Source: Polynucleobacter necessarius (GTDB taxonomy: Bacteria > Pseudomonadota > Gammaproteobacteria > Burkholderiales > Burkholderiaceae). From it: DNA of 64,000 nucleotides. The notes below the pieces were generated by a model that saw nothing but the letters and a program-made list of their open reading frames with translations, searched no databases and was not told the origin of the DNA. The translations under genes were made by a program, and so were the position numbers. Every line of letters begins with the position of its first letter. Positions within the stretch are counted from its first letter, which is position 1. Of this stretch, positions 42,101-52,210 are shown one piece after another. The stretch is from NCBI RefSeq assembly GCF_900096755.1, contig NZ_LT615227.1:60715-124714 (forward strand). Direction: 5' to 3'.

Positions 42101-44237
42101 ATGAAATAGCAGTTACGCAAGAAAAAAATTGCCCTACTTTGTGGCGCAATATTCGCCGTCTTTTCTTCATCAACGTTGTTTGCACAAAACTCACAAAATA
42201 CCCTTGTGGTAACGGGCTCACGATTCGCCGAAAACCTCAATGAGGTTCCTGCAAACGTCAAAGTGATTACACGAGATGAAATTGAGAACTCCAGCTCCAA
42301 CACCATTCCTCAAGTGTTGTCACAAATTGGCGGCCTCAAAGTCAGCGGCTTAAATTCCAGCACACTAAATTTAGAAGCCTCCGCAGATATGGGTGGCTAT
42401 GGTCCTACGGGCAATAGCACCACTGCGGTTCTAGTTGATGGCATCAGAATTAACCCCATTGACTCAAGCAGCGTAGATTGGGAATCTATTCCAATTGACT
42501 CTATTGAGCGCATTGAAATCCTTCAGGGTGGCTCAAGCGTCCAATACGGTAACGGCGCAGTAGGCGGCGTCATCAATATCATCACCAATGGTGGCAAGAA
42601 AAATATTAATCAAGCATCAGCAACTCTAGGCACTTGGGGTACATCGATTAATAATGCGATTTTCAGAAACACTGTTGATAAGACTACTTATCAGGTCAGC
42701 GCAAACACCTCCAACACAAACGGATGGAGACCAAATACTGCAGCAAACGCGTACTCTGTAGATGCAAAAATCTCTCAAGACTTAGGTGGTGGCGACAGAG
42801 TGTATGTGGATGGCTACTATGGATACACAAACTCTCAAATAGCGAGCCCTGTAGTAGGTTTAGTGGGATCAGGAAACCCACTTTCAGTGCGACCGCAAAA
42901 CGCAGGAAACAATGCGACTACAAATAACTCCGGCTTTCGTCAGGGCCTAACCAAAACCTTGAGCAAAGATTATGTTGTGGAGCTGGATACTTCCTACAAC
43001 AATAAAACTTCGTTCTTCTACACACCTCAAGCAGATTTCTTTGCTAGCCCTGATTTCGGATCCGCCGGCGGGCCAATGAACAATAAATTACAAGGCTGGC
43101 AACTAGCAGCATCCCCACGCATCAAAGCCAACTTTGGCGCCATAGGGACTAGCATCTTTGGCTACGATTTTTCAAAAGAAAATCAAGCTGGAACGAATAC
43201 CTATTCGTCACAATCTCAGGGCATTATTCTTGCCAATCAATACGATGCAGTCAATAATCCATTTGGCACGTATTACAACAACCTGACTAGCGATACCCAA
43301 AACGCTGCGCAAATTAATAACTCGCTTTATCTAATTCAAAAAGTTCCCTTAAATAAAGTATTTGAGGCAAGCGGCGGCTTTCGCAGACAAGTTCAGCAAG
43401 CATCAACCTCTAGCAGCCAAATATCCGCAGCGAATGGAGCCGTTGCCAGCGATCAGCAATATGCGGCAAACGCTGGCGACGTAGCGCTCAATGCTAATTA
43501 CCTTCCTGGGCAGAGGGTGTATGTCAAATGGAATCAATCATTTAGATTCCCTAATATTGACGAATACTGGGGCCTGCTCTACAACCCAATAACGCAAACC
43601 ACTACATCTGTATTTAGCGGAATTTTGCAACCCCAAACTACTCAGACTTATGAAATGGGTGGCAATTGGTCGATTTGGAATTCCAAGGCCACCTCATCGA
43701 TTTTTAAATCCATGACTCAAAATGAGATTAGCTATAACCCAGCCACAGGCTATAACTACAACTCAACTTACCAAACTAATCGCGGCGGCATTTTGCTTGA
43801 TGCTGCATCCAATATCACCTCTTCATTAAATATTGGTATTGGCGGTAAGTATCAAAAGTCATACTACGCAAACGGGCCATTTGCTGGCAATGCCATTCCC
43901 GTTGTTCCAGACACCCTACTCAATGCTAGAGCAAATTACCTCATTACATCTGCATGGAGTGTAGGCGGAGTAGTGAATTATGTAAGTAAGCAACCAACAC
44001 TACGATACGGGCCCGAACTACTACAGCGCATCTCCTGTAATGCCCTCATACGTCATTGGTGATATTTTTACCTTCTACAAATATCAAGCTATCGAAACCA
44101 GGCTTACAGTAAAAAACGTGGGTAATGCGCAGTACGCTACATATGGAACAGCGCCAAGCATTGTATCCAGCAAGTATTCCTACTACCCCAGCGAACCTAG
44201 GTCGGTTTATTTAACTCTGAAATACAACTTCAATTAA
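42101..44237 (+). pseudogene. btuB: TonB-dependent vitamin B12 receptor, broken
   Basis: Outer-membrane receptor for cobalamin or a precursor, assigned by the upstream riboswitch and the plug domain (NTLVVTGSRFAENLNEVPANVKVITRDEI, IERIEILQGGSSVQYGNGAVGGVINIIT). ATG 42101 is followed by an in-frame TAG at codon 3 (42107-42109); the same frame then gives a normal signal peptide (KKKIALLCGAIFAVFSSSTLFAQ). The usual barrel follows until an extra C near 44009-44013; the remaining barrel ends in the next frame with YSYYPSEPRSVYLTLKYNFN at 44237. The last phenylalanine-type strand needed for barrel assembly is out of frame. A TTG at 42176 cannot restore secretion. Confidence 0.9.
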
Positions 44238-44339
44238 TCGTTTTAGGCGTATTGGTCCGGTTTAGATCCATTCATCCAAATATGAGGGTCTGAACTGGCG
44301 CCCCAACACCAAGCTTTTCCCTAGGGCTACAATGCCAAT

Positions 44340-44633
44340 ATGAGTGAATTTAGCCCATTTCTCCCAAGTGACGCCGATGGCGATCTGGTTGCGATCAGCG
44401 CATCCATCACCCGCCTGTCCGAGAAAATTGCTTTGATCAATGAGGCCGTCAAAAACTTGAATCAAAATCAAACTCAACTCGAAGGCAAGATCGATGCCGC
44501 CCATAAACGTGTTCAACGCATCTTGATCTTGAGTCGCCTGCCAGAGCAAAGTGATGGCCGCCAACTCAATTTACTAGGCGAAACAATTCCACCAACCAAT
44601 CCAGAGGACGACAGTGAGCCAACAACGCATTGA
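44340..44633 (+). CDS. Small coiled-coil protein upstream of zapA (ZapB-like)
   Basis: A 97-residue soluble protein with heptad-rich segment ITRLSEKIALINEAVKNLNQNQTQLEGKIDAAHKRVQRIL and an acidic, proline-rich tail. It overlaps zapA by 20 bp. Position and coiled coil suggest a divisome accessory factor; the exact role is unknown. Confidence 0.75.
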   Translation: MSEFSPFLPSDADGDLVAISASITRLSEKIALINEAVKNLNQNQTQLEGKIDAAHKRVQRILILSRLPEQSDGRQLNLLGETIPPTNPEDDSEPTTH

Positions 44634-44961
44634 AGTAACTCTCGCTGGGCAAAAGATTACTTTAGCCACCAGCACCGAACACGAACCATTGTTGCGTACA
44701 GCTTGCGTATTAGTTGACGAACAAATTCAGCTGGCTATTGGCGGCGGCAATCGCAGCATTGAGCGAGCCAGCATGATGGCTGCCCTTAAAATTGCTGGCG
44801 ACTTAATCACCCTTCAGAAAAACCAAACGCAGCAAAGCACTTCTTCAAACGTTAGCTCAGATGAAGTCTCACGTCTTCAGAGCGAGATCCATAGACTTGA
44901 AGATCGGGTGGATGCTTTGATGCAAACCCTTTCCCTGCCTGGTTCGCCAAAAGGCCAATAG
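44614..44961 (+). CDS. zapA: Cell division protein ZapA
   Basis: Stabilises FtsZ filaments at the division ring. GTG start, 115 residues: beta-strand start RIEVTLAGQKITLAT, middle helix RSIERASMMAALKIAGDLI and a C-terminal coiled coil (SRLQSEIHRLEDRVDAL). Followed directly by the 6S RNA gene, the arrangement known in many proteobacteria. Confidence 0.9.
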   Translation: MSQQRIEVTLAGQKITLATSTEHEPLLRTACVLVDEQIQLAIGGGNRSIERASMMAALKIAGDLITLQKNQTQQSTSSNVSSDEVSRLQSEIHRLEDRVDALMQTLSLPGSPKGQ

Positions 44962-45147
44962 TTCCTTGAACCGATGCGCAAGCATCCGGAACGATCTTTA
45001 CCTTGTGGGCGTGAGCGTTTCGAAAGTTCACAGTGCCAACTTAGACTTGGTTACTCCCTGAACCTCTTAATGCACCCGAAACAGAGTAGCCGTTCCACCT
45101 TGAACCTTAGGGTTCAGGATGACGGCCTAGCGGCTAAGGCGGGGAAT
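44962..45147 (+). ncRNA. ssrS: 6S RNA
   Basis: Follows zapA as in E. coli. The 3' half has the hallmark CACCTTGAACC...AGGGTTCAGGATGACGGCCT, parallel to the E. coli 6S sequence, and the 5' half has GATGCGCAAGCATC. About 185 bases; ends approximate. 6S RNA binds the housekeeping RNA polymerase and lowers transcription in stationary phase. Its 3' end GGCGGGGAATTC overlaps the ribosome site of the downstream exporter gene. Confidence 0.9.
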
Positions 45148-45149
45148 TC

Positions 45150-45968
45150 ATGTTACTAAGCGATATCTTGATGCTGGTGTTGTGTGGCGGCATTTCTGGA
45201 TACTTGGCCGGCTTACTCGGCATTGGTGGCGGCATGATTTTGGTGCCCTTCATGATCTTGGTTTTTAATCACTTAGGCTTTAGTCAAGATGTGATTGTGC
45301 ATATGGCAATTGCTACAGGCATGGCCACCATTCTCTTTACTACCTCCTCTGCAATTTGGGCTCATCATAAGCATGGCTCCATCGATTGGAAGCTCGTTGC
45401 AGCACTTAGCCCTGGAATGATATTTGGTGGCTTGATTGGCGGAAGCGAGCTATTTGAGGCCCTCAAAACATCCTGGCTCTCACTCTTTTTTGCCGTGTTT
45501 ATTGTTTACACCTCAATCCAGATGCTCTTGAATAAAAAACCAAAGGCGGGCAGAGAATTACCAGGCACGCTTGGATTGTTTTCTTTTGGCACTTTTGCGG
45601 GGGCACTTGCCAGCTTGGTGGGAGCTGGCGGCGCTTTTATCACAGTACCGTTTATGCTTTGGTGCAATGTGAAGCCACATACCGCTATGGCAAGCTCATC
45701 AGGCCTAGGATTTCCGATCGCAGCAGCCGCCACAATTGGCTACATGTATGGAAGCTGGGGAAACCCAAACCTTCCGGCTGGTTCATTAGGATTTGTTTAT
45801 TTGCCGGCCGTTGCCTGCATTGTGGTGGTGAGTATCTTTACTGCACCGCTAGGCGCAAAGATGGCCAGAAAACTCGATATAGCTCAACTCAAACGAGTCT
45901 TTGGCATCTTGCTGTTTTTCCTTGCAGCCTTCATGTTTAATGAAAGCCGCAAGGCATTTGGCTTTTAA
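45150..45968 (+). CDS. TauE/SafE-family membrane transporter
   Basis: A 272-residue inner-membrane protein with 7-8 hydrophobic segments and two halves, each containing a glycine-rich motif: GLLGIGGGMILVPFMI near 22-37 and SLVGAGGAFITVPFML in the second half. Family members export sulfite or sulfoacetate-type anions; the substrate here is unknown. GGGGA five bases before the ATG is the ribosome site. Confidence 0.88.
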   Translation: MLLSDILMLVLCGGISGYLAGLLGIGGGMILVPFMILVFNHLGFSQDVIVHMAIATGMATILFTTSSAIWAHHKHGSIDWKLVAALSPGMIFGGLIGGSELFEALKTSWLSLFFAVFIVYTSIQMLLNKKPKAGRELPGTLGLFSFGTFAGALASLVGAGGAFITVPFMLWCNVKPHTAMASSSGLGFPIAAAATIGYMYGSWGNPNLPAGSLGFVYLPAVACIVVVSIFTAPLGAKMARKLDIAQLKRVFGILLFFLAAFMFNESRKAFGF

Positions 45969-47487
45969 TTAGCTCGTATATTGCTGGCGCAAAATATTCT
46001 TTTGCACTTTACCCATCGCATTACGAGGCAAATCAGAAACAATCTCTAAACGCTTCGGTATTTTGAAGTTCGCAATTTGCGTTTTGAGTGCGGCGATCAT
46101 TGACTCAGCATTTAACTTCGCGCCAGCTTTTGGCACTACTACTGCCATCACTGCTCCACCAAAGTCTGGATGCGGAATACCAATCACAGCGCTCTCATCA
46201 ACGCCTGGCATATCGTCTATAAATCCTTCAATCTCTTTTGGATAGACGTTATAGCCACCTGAAATAATTAAATCCTTGCTGCGGCCAACAATGCATAACT
46301 TTTGGCGCTTTGCCGCCATTGGCATCACCACCCCAACGGCCAACGTCGCCAGTCTTAAACCAACCGTCTTTCGTAAATTCTTCTGCAGTCTTCTCCGGCA
46401 TGCGCCAGTAGCCCTTAAATATATTTGGACCTTTAACCTGGATGCCGCCAATCTCATTAACCTTACATGGCTTATTGTCTTCATTGACTACGCGTACTTT
46501 CACGCCAGGCAATGGCAATCCTACAGAGCCGCCAACACGCTTACCTTTATATGGATTGGAAACCAACATCACGGTTTCACTCATGCCGTAGCGTTCAAGA
46601 ATAGGCTGGCCAATTACCTCTTTAAAAGTATTGAAGGTTTCTGTTAGCAAAGGTGCTGATCCAGAAACAAAGAGGCGCATATTACGTGCAACTTTCTTAT
46701 TGAAGCCCTTGTCAGCCAATAAGCGCACGTAGAAAGTAGGCACACCCATCATGACCGTAGATTGAGGCATATGCTTGATCAATTGAGCGGTATCCAAACG
46801 TGGCAACCAAATCATTTTGCTGCCATTGATAAGTGCACCATGAGCGGCTACAAATAAACCGTGTACATGGAATATTGGCAAAGCATGCAGCAATACATCG
46901 CCTTTTTTCCAGCCCCAGAATTTTTGTAGCACCTGAGCATTGCTTCCCAAGTTTTTATGCGTGAGCATGGCGCCCTTGCTGCGACCGGTAGTGCCGGAGG
47001 TATACAGAATGGCGGCTAGATCATCATCTTTAGCTGGAACTGTCTTGAATTTATCGCTCAAGCCTGCAGCACGCTCCAATAAAGTACCCGTACGGTTTTC
47101 GTCCAATGTGAAAACATGCTTTGTGCCCGCCTTTGCAGCAACCTTAGATACCCATGAAAGATTCTTACCGCTGCACACCACTACCGCCGGCTCAGCATTT
47201 TCCAAAAAGTACTGAATCTCTGCAGACTGGTAAGCAGTGTTCAGCGGCAAATACACATAGCCAGCACGAATCGTAGCCAGATAAAGAAATAATGCTTCTG
47301 GAGATTTCTCAACCTGAACGGCAACTCTAGCGCCTTTAGGGGGCTTAAGGCTCGCCAATAAATTTGCAAGTTTTGCGGTGGCACCCTCTAGGTCACCCCA
47401 AGAGTAATACAAACCATCATGCGTCTCGATAGCGCATGCTTTTTTATCTTTTGGAAAACCTTTTTCCAATAGTGAATATAAATTCAT
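45969..47487 (-). pseudogene. matB: Malonyl-CoA synthetase, frameshifted
   Basis: Acyl-CoA synthetase that activates malonate with ATP and CoA. ATG 47487 has GAGG six bases upstream. Frame 1 (to 46249) contains the AMP-binding motif YTSGTTGRSKGAMLTHKNL, and ERYGMSET. The frame is lost near 46291-46308; the next frame resumes with LCIVGRSKDLIISGGYNVYPKEIE and carries the catalytic lysine near NAMGKVQKNILRQQ to 45969. The C-terminal domain with that lysine is therefore separated from the rest. Assignment to malonate rests on the neighbouring malonyl-CoA decarboxylase. Confidence 0.88.
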
Positions 47488-47527
47488 TCGAGCCTCAAAT
47501 CCAAGGGGTAATGTTTAATAAAATTGC

Positions 47528-48511
47528 TTAATCTAATTTAGCGCCAGAGGCCTTAGCAACAGCAGCCCAACGCTTGATATCAGCACTTACAAACTTACCA
47601 AATGCATCACCCGAGAGATTGGGTGTATCAGAGCCGTTATTTGTCCAAATGGTTTTAAGCTCTGGAGTATTGATCGCCTTCTGCACTTCAGCAATCATCT
47701 TGTCAATGATCGGTTGTGGTGTGCCCTTAGGAGCAAACAAGCCGTACCAAGTGGATACCTCATAACCAACCAAGCCAGCTTCAGCTGCAGTAGGCACGTT
47801 CGGGAATCCGGGGGCGCGCTTCTGAGAGGCAACCGCTAAAGCAACAATGGAGCCGTTTTTAATTTGCGCAGCAGATGAGCCAAGACCATCAAACTCGATG
47901 TCGACCTGTCCTGCAATAAGGTCTTGCATCGCTGGGCCGGCTCCACGGTAAGGGATGTGGGTGATAAAGGTTTTAGTCAACATCTTGAACTGCTCGCCAG
48001 CCAAATGATGTGAAAAGCCATTGCCTGCACTAGCGTAGTTAAATTTACCGGGGTTTTTCTTCAGAAGTGCGATGAACTCTTTTAAGTCTTTCACTTGAAC
48101 ATTTTTTGGGTTCACCACAATTACCTGAGGTGGACTTGCAATCATCGCAACCGGTATAAAGCTCTTTTCAATGTCGTAATCTAAATTTGGATACGTAGCA
48201 GGCGCAATAGCATGATACGCAGCTCCTACGAAGAATGAGTAACCATCTGGTGCGGCCTTGGCGGCAATGGAGGCGCCTAAGGTGCCTCCAGCTCCACCGC
48301 GGTTATCAATAATGATTTGCTTGCCCAATTGCTTGGTTAATTGAGTAGCCAAAGGTCTAGCAAAAGCATCAGTGCCTCCGCCAGCGGGAAATGGCACAAC
48401 AAAGGTAATGGGCTTATTGGGCCACTCCTGTGCGCACACGACTAACGGCGCCGCACAGATTAGAAACAGCGCTCTCTTGAGAGTTGCCACAAGGCTTGAT
48501 TGCTTAAACAT
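47528..48511 (-). CDS. Tripartite tricarboxylate transporter (Bug) periplasmic receptor
   Basis: Periplasmic solute-binding protein of the TctC/Bug family, 327 residues from ATG 48511, chosen because GGAGGAGA precedes it by five bases; an earlier GTG lies within that ribosome site. Signal peptide (MFKQSSLVATLKRALFLICAAPLVVCAQ), then WPNKPITFVVPFPAGGGTDAFAR and IDNRGGAGGTLGA. Clustered with matB and mcd, so malonate or a related dicarboxylate is the likely ligand (inference). TctAB permease genes are not in the window. Confidence 0.88.
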   Translation of the reverse strand: MFKQSSLVATLKRALFLICAAPLVVCAQEWPNKPITFVVPFPAGGGTDAFARPLATQLTKQLGKQIIIDNRGGAGGTLGASIAAKAAPDGYSFFVGAAYHAIAPATYPNLDYDIEKSFIPVAMIASPPQVIVVNPKNVQVKDLKEFIALLKKNPGKFNYASAGNGFSHHLAGEQFKMLTKTFITHIPYRGAGPAMQDLIAGQVDIEFDGLGSSAAQIKNGSIVALAVASQKRAPGFPNVPTAAEAGLVGYEVSTWYGLFAPKGTPQPIIDKMIAEVQKAINTPELKTIWTNNGSDTPNLSGDAFGKFVSADIKRWAAVAKASGAKLD

Positions 48512-48670
48512 CTTTGTCTCCTCCACTTGCCATTTTCATGACTATCTATTCATTATCAATACAGCATTTTTTGTTACTACACTGGATCTTAGCGCCCAGT
48601 TCGATACTTCGTTCTCCAAGGTGAATCTCTTTTGGACTCTTCCCTGGAGGATCTCCTCCTAAATTCCTTA

Positions 48671-49975
48671 TCAAGGGGCCATTAATCGCCCAACCGCCCT
48701 TGAATACACAATCTCGCCATTGGCAAATTTTTCATGGTTTTCTTCTACATTGCCTAAGTCATAGAGATAGTTCACCATCAGACCAGCTGACTGACGCAAT
48801 CCTTTGCGCGATAAATCTCCCGCCCAGTTCACCAAATGCAACTTTGCGCCATTGCCCAAGTGAAACTTGGCAACCGGATTACCATTTCGACCAGTCGAGC
48901 CCAACCCTAAATAAATAGATGCTAGACACAACAATGCATCTCTTTCTTTTTCTGAGGCTAGATCAGGGTGCCATCCGGCGCTTAACTTTTCCGTCCATGA
49001 TTGAGCATCCAGCTTCAATGTAGCTAATGCCTGCTCCCTCGCCGTTTTTAAATTTGGCTTCAAGCGCTCCGCAGGAAGGTCTTCACCTAACTGTGCACCT
49101 GCAGACACCCAATCCATAAATCCAGGAATTGGTGACAAGGTTACGAAGGTTTTGAGGCCCGGGAATTCTGCGTGCAACTGCTCTGCCACCCGCTTAATCA
49201 AGAAATTACCCATTGATACACCGCGCAGGCCAGGCTCGCAGTTACTGATGGAGTAAAAAACGGCAACCTTATATTGCGATGGTTGGTCAACAGTCTCTGC
49301 CTTCTTATCCACCAAGGGAGTGATAACTGTAGGGATCTCTGGCAGAAGTGCTACTTCAACGAAGATTAAAGGCTCACTTGGAAGTTGTGGGTGAAAGAAA
49401 GCGAAGCAACGGCGATCAGGCTGTAGACGACGGCGCAGGTCATCCCAGCCATCAATAGCATGTACCGCTTCGTGCTGAATGAGCTTCTCTAAAACCTCTG
49501 CCGGTGATTTCCAATCTACGCGATGCATCTTTAAAAATCCTGGATTGAACCAGGAAGATAGTAAGTGCCGCATATCAAAATCAACCGCAGTGAGCTCAGG
49601 CTTCTTTTCTAATATTTGCAATAGGTCGCGACGCATCTGCACTACCGCGGCAGTGCCTTGACTAGCGCGATTGAGGCGGCGAAATAATTCCTGCCGCGGA
49701 GACTCAGAAACTTTTTGTAGGCGAATGTAATTACGCGCATTGGATTCGGCAGCAAAATTTTGCGCCGCTTTGAGAACGGCATCTGCCTGAGGATTTAACT
49801 TCTCGAATAGATATGTAAAAAATGGGATGTGCTGATCTTTGCCAAGCTTGCGATAGTTATTCACCACATCATCAGCCATGCTGACAGCATTAGACTCCCC
49901 GCGTTCGGAAATCAAACGCTTGATGGCGTTGTTTGCCTTAGACGGGTTGCGTGCTTTTGCTAACTTTTCAAGCAT
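48671..49975 (-). CDS. Malonyl-CoA decarboxylase
   Basis: Converts malonyl-CoA to acetyl-CoA and CO2. A 434-residue intact protein with family motifs HPQLPSEPLIFVEVALL, YSISNCEPGLRGVSMGNFLIKRV (catalytic Ser/His region), TLSPIPGF and the C-terminal VNYLYDLGNVEENHE. First gene of the malonate cluster, upstream of the Bug receptor gene (160 bp gap) and matB. Confidence 0.92.
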   Translation of the reverse strand: MLEKLAKARNPSKANNAIKRLISERGESNAVSMADDVVNNYRKLGKDQHIPFFTYLFEKLNPQADAVLKAAQNFAAESNARNYIRLQKVSESPRQELFRRLNRASQGTAAVVQMRRDLLQILEKKPELTAVDFDMRHLLSSWFNPGFLKMHRVDWKSPAEVLEKLIQHEAVHAIDGWDDLRRRLQPDRRCFAFFHPQLPSEPLIFVEVALLPEIPTVITPLVDKKAETVDQPSQYKVAVFYSISNCEPGLRGVSMGNFLIKRVAEQLHAEFPGLKTFVTLSPIPGFMDWVSAGAQLGEDLPAERLKPNLKTAREQALATLKLDAQSWTEKLSAGWHPDLASEKERDALLCLASIYLGLGSTGRNGNPVAKFHLGNGAKLHLVNWAGDLSRKGLRQSAGLMVNYLYDLGNVEENHEKFANGEIVYSRAVGRLMAP

Positions 49976-50061
49976 GTGTTCTTTTCAAAAAGAAATCGTC
50001 AAAAAACGGATCGATTCAATGTATTACTCAGAACATGCGAAATCAATTAAGTGAATAATCA

Positions 50062-50076
50062 TTAACCTAAAGTTAA
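50062..50076. promoter_or_regulatory. LysR-type palindrome upstream of malonyl-CoA decarboxylase
   Basis: TTAAC-CTAAA-GTTAA, a perfect 5-bp-arm palindrome with the T-N11-A form bound by LysR regulators. It lies in the 127-bp gap between a broken LysR gene and the decarboxylase gene, 87 bp before the decarboxylase start. Confidence 0.4.
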
Positions 50077-50102
50077 ATAATGCTGCAAATTGTAAGGGTT
50101 TA

Positions 50103-50918
50103 TCAGGTGTTATTGCGATGCAGCATGCGGGCTTCAGCCGCCAAAGCCAATATGTTGGGATTTGGTTCATTAGCCCGAAGGTACATTAAGGCGATGTTTT
50201 GAACGACCTGATATTTCCTGGCCAATGGCGTAAATTCAATTGCACCCCCCATAAGCGCCTTCACCCTGCCCGGCAATAGCGTCATCCCCATATCGCTGGA
50301 AACCATATTCATGAGGGGAAAAAATATCGCCTACCTTCATGACAACATTAGGGGAGAGTCCCGCTAGCTTAAAGGCTTCATAAAAACCAGAGGTTGTTGC
50401 AAAACCATCTTGTAGGGTTAAGAACTTTTCATTTTGATATTCAGACAAATCAATTTCGGCTTGCTTGGGCTTTTTGTTCTTGGATGATGCAAAGTACAGC
50501 TCGTCTTCAAATAAACGAATGACCTGAATACCCTCCGGTAGGCCACTAGCAGGCACTGCAATCACAACCGCGTCAACGGCGCCTTCTGAGAGCTTCTTCA
50601 TTAAGTCTTCATTGAACCCAAGCGAATTTGACCTGCTTCTACGCCAGCCTTTGATCTCGTTTTTTTGAGAATGCGATCTACATCGCCAAGCAGGTCCACG
50701 CTGGCTTCTGCCAAATACAGGGCTGCAGGAAGCGGCTTGAGCTGTCGACCCTCCTTAATGAATAAAGGACATGCAATCGCCGCCTCTAAAGAATGAAGTG
50801 CCTTATGGATACTGACAGAGCTTAAGCGTAACTCATCAGCAGTCTTTGAAAGAGAGCCTGTTCTGACAAAGGAACAGAGTATTTCTAACTTACGTAAGGT
50901 GACTTCTTCGTTTTGCAT
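50103..50918 (-). pseudogene. LysR-family regulator of the malonate cluster, broken
   Basis: From ATG 50918 the helix-turn-helix is intact (LRKLEILCSFVRTGSLSKTADELRLSSVSIHKALHSLE). After GQIRLGSM, near 50595-50605, the frame changes and the text jumps to LMKKLSEGAVDAVVIAVP, missing the first strand and helix of the effector domain, so a deletion is likely. A second shift near 50305-50315 separates VGDIFS from LLPGRVKALMGGAIEFTPL, which continues to 50103. The effector-binding domain is destroyed, so induction should be lost. Placement before the decarboxylase suggests it was the malonate regulator. Confidence 0.85.
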
Positions 50919-50923
50919 GTGTA

Positions 50924-51715
50924 TTACTTGCTCGCCTTAGCCTCATATGCGGTCATCAAATAAATACCAAACAACATCATGGGTACACAGAGCCACTGCC
51001 CCATAGATAAGCCAGGACCCAAGAGCCCCAGAAAAGAATCTGGTTCCCGCGCATATTCAGCTAAAAAGCGGCATGCGCCATACCCCAATAAAAAGAATCC
51101 CGAGATTTGACCTATGCGACGCGGCTTGCTGGCATAGATCCACAAGACAACTCCAAGCAGAATGCCTTCACCCAACAATTGATAAATCTGTGATGGGTGA
51201 CGTGGAATCGAATCCACCATCGGAAATACCATCGCCCAAGGAAGATCGGTTGGCCTACCCCATAACTCTCCATTAATAAAATTTCCTAAACGGCCAAAGG
51301 CCAATCCAAAAGGAACTAAAGGGGCAACTAAATCACTTACAACAAAAAAGGTGGTTTTGCGTTTTTTAGCAAACCAATACAAGGCCGCAAGCACACCCAA
51401 AAGTCCTCCATGAAAGGACATACCGCCCTCCCATATTTTGAAAATATCGAAAGGATGGGAAAGGTAATAGCCGGGCATATAAAACATGGTGTAACCCAGG
51501 CGTCCACCAAGAACCACTCCCAAAACGCCTGCGAATAAGAGGTCTTCAAGATCTTTATAGGTCCACCCCATTAGTTGGTAGCGAGGCATCTGAAGACGTA
51601 AGCGTCCGAGCAAGAGGAACTGCGCAAAAGCCATCAGATACATCAAGCCATACCAATGAATGGCGAAGGACCCTATGCGAATAGCTGCAGGATCAAACTG
51701 AGGATGAATCAACAT
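50924..51715 (-). CDS. lgt: Prolipoprotein diacylglyceryl transferase
   Basis: Inner-membrane enzyme that attaches diacylglycerol to the lipobox cysteine of lipoproteins. The 263 residues contain seven membrane segments, [11 protein letters not shown], the [16 protein letters not shown] signature and [13 protein letters not shown]. Ends 6 bp from the LysR pseudogene, reading the same way. Confidence 0.95.
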   Translation of the reverse strand: MLIHPQFDPAAIRIGSFAIHWYGLMYLMAFAQFLLLGRLRLQMPRYQLMGWTYKDLEDLLFAGVLGVVLGGRLGYTMFYMPGYYLSHPFDIFKIWEGGMSFHGGLLGVLAALYWFAKKRKTTFFVVSDLVAPLVPFGLAFGRLGNFINGELWGRPTDLPWAMVFPMVDSIPRHPSQIYQLLGEGILLGVVLWIYASKPRRIGQISGFFLLGYGACRFLAEYAREPDSFLGLLGPGLSMGQWLCVPMMLFGIYLMTAYEAKASK

Positions 51716-51721
51716 GAGGTA

Positions 51722-52186
51722 TTAGCTTTTGGACTGGTCGAAGTTATGTAATTCATGACCTAATTCGCGATATGCCTTGTATCGATCGCGCCCCGCCAAT
51801 CGCTCGGCTTCGTTAACGGTGACTACCTCAACGATTCTAGGAAAGCGCGCAACCAACGCAGGCACATCAGCGGGCATGCGCATCCCCAGGTGAATCATGA
51901 CATCAGCATGAGGGATATTGCTTAGCGCAGGAGACGCAAAATCATCTGTTAGAACAATCGGCGTTTCTGCAGCAGCTTCATCTTCAATAAAGCAGTGCGG
52001 CAAAAAATCGGTGCCGCTAAATGACCAAAGCAACTGATCTAACTTTTGAAGGTCGGCCTTCTCTCCCACCATCACAATCTGGCGAACTGGCTGCCCTTCT
52101 GGAGTGGCCCTCCAAATCTTGCGAGTTAATCGACAAGCGTATTCCAACTTATCGCTGACATTGCTATGAAAATCTATGCGTGCCAT
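51722..52186 (-). CDS. holC: DNA polymerase III chi subunit
   Basis: Clamp-loader accessory protein that contacts single-strand-binding protein. The 154 residues open with MARIDFHSNVSDKLEYACRLTRK and include VGEKADLQKLDQLLWSFSGTDFLPH, both typical of HolC. It sits between pepA and lgt with short gaps, all minus strand. Confidence 0.92.
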   Translation of the reverse strand: MARIDFHSNVSDKLEYACRLTRKIWRATPEGQPVRQIVMVGEKADLQKLDQLLWSFSGTDFLPHCFIEDEAAAETPIVLTDDFASPALSNIPHADVMIHLGMRMPADVPALVARFPRIVEVVTVNEAERLAGRDRYKAYRELGHELHNFDQSKS

Positions 52187-52210
52187 AAGCTAACCATCAA
52201 TCCTATTGAC

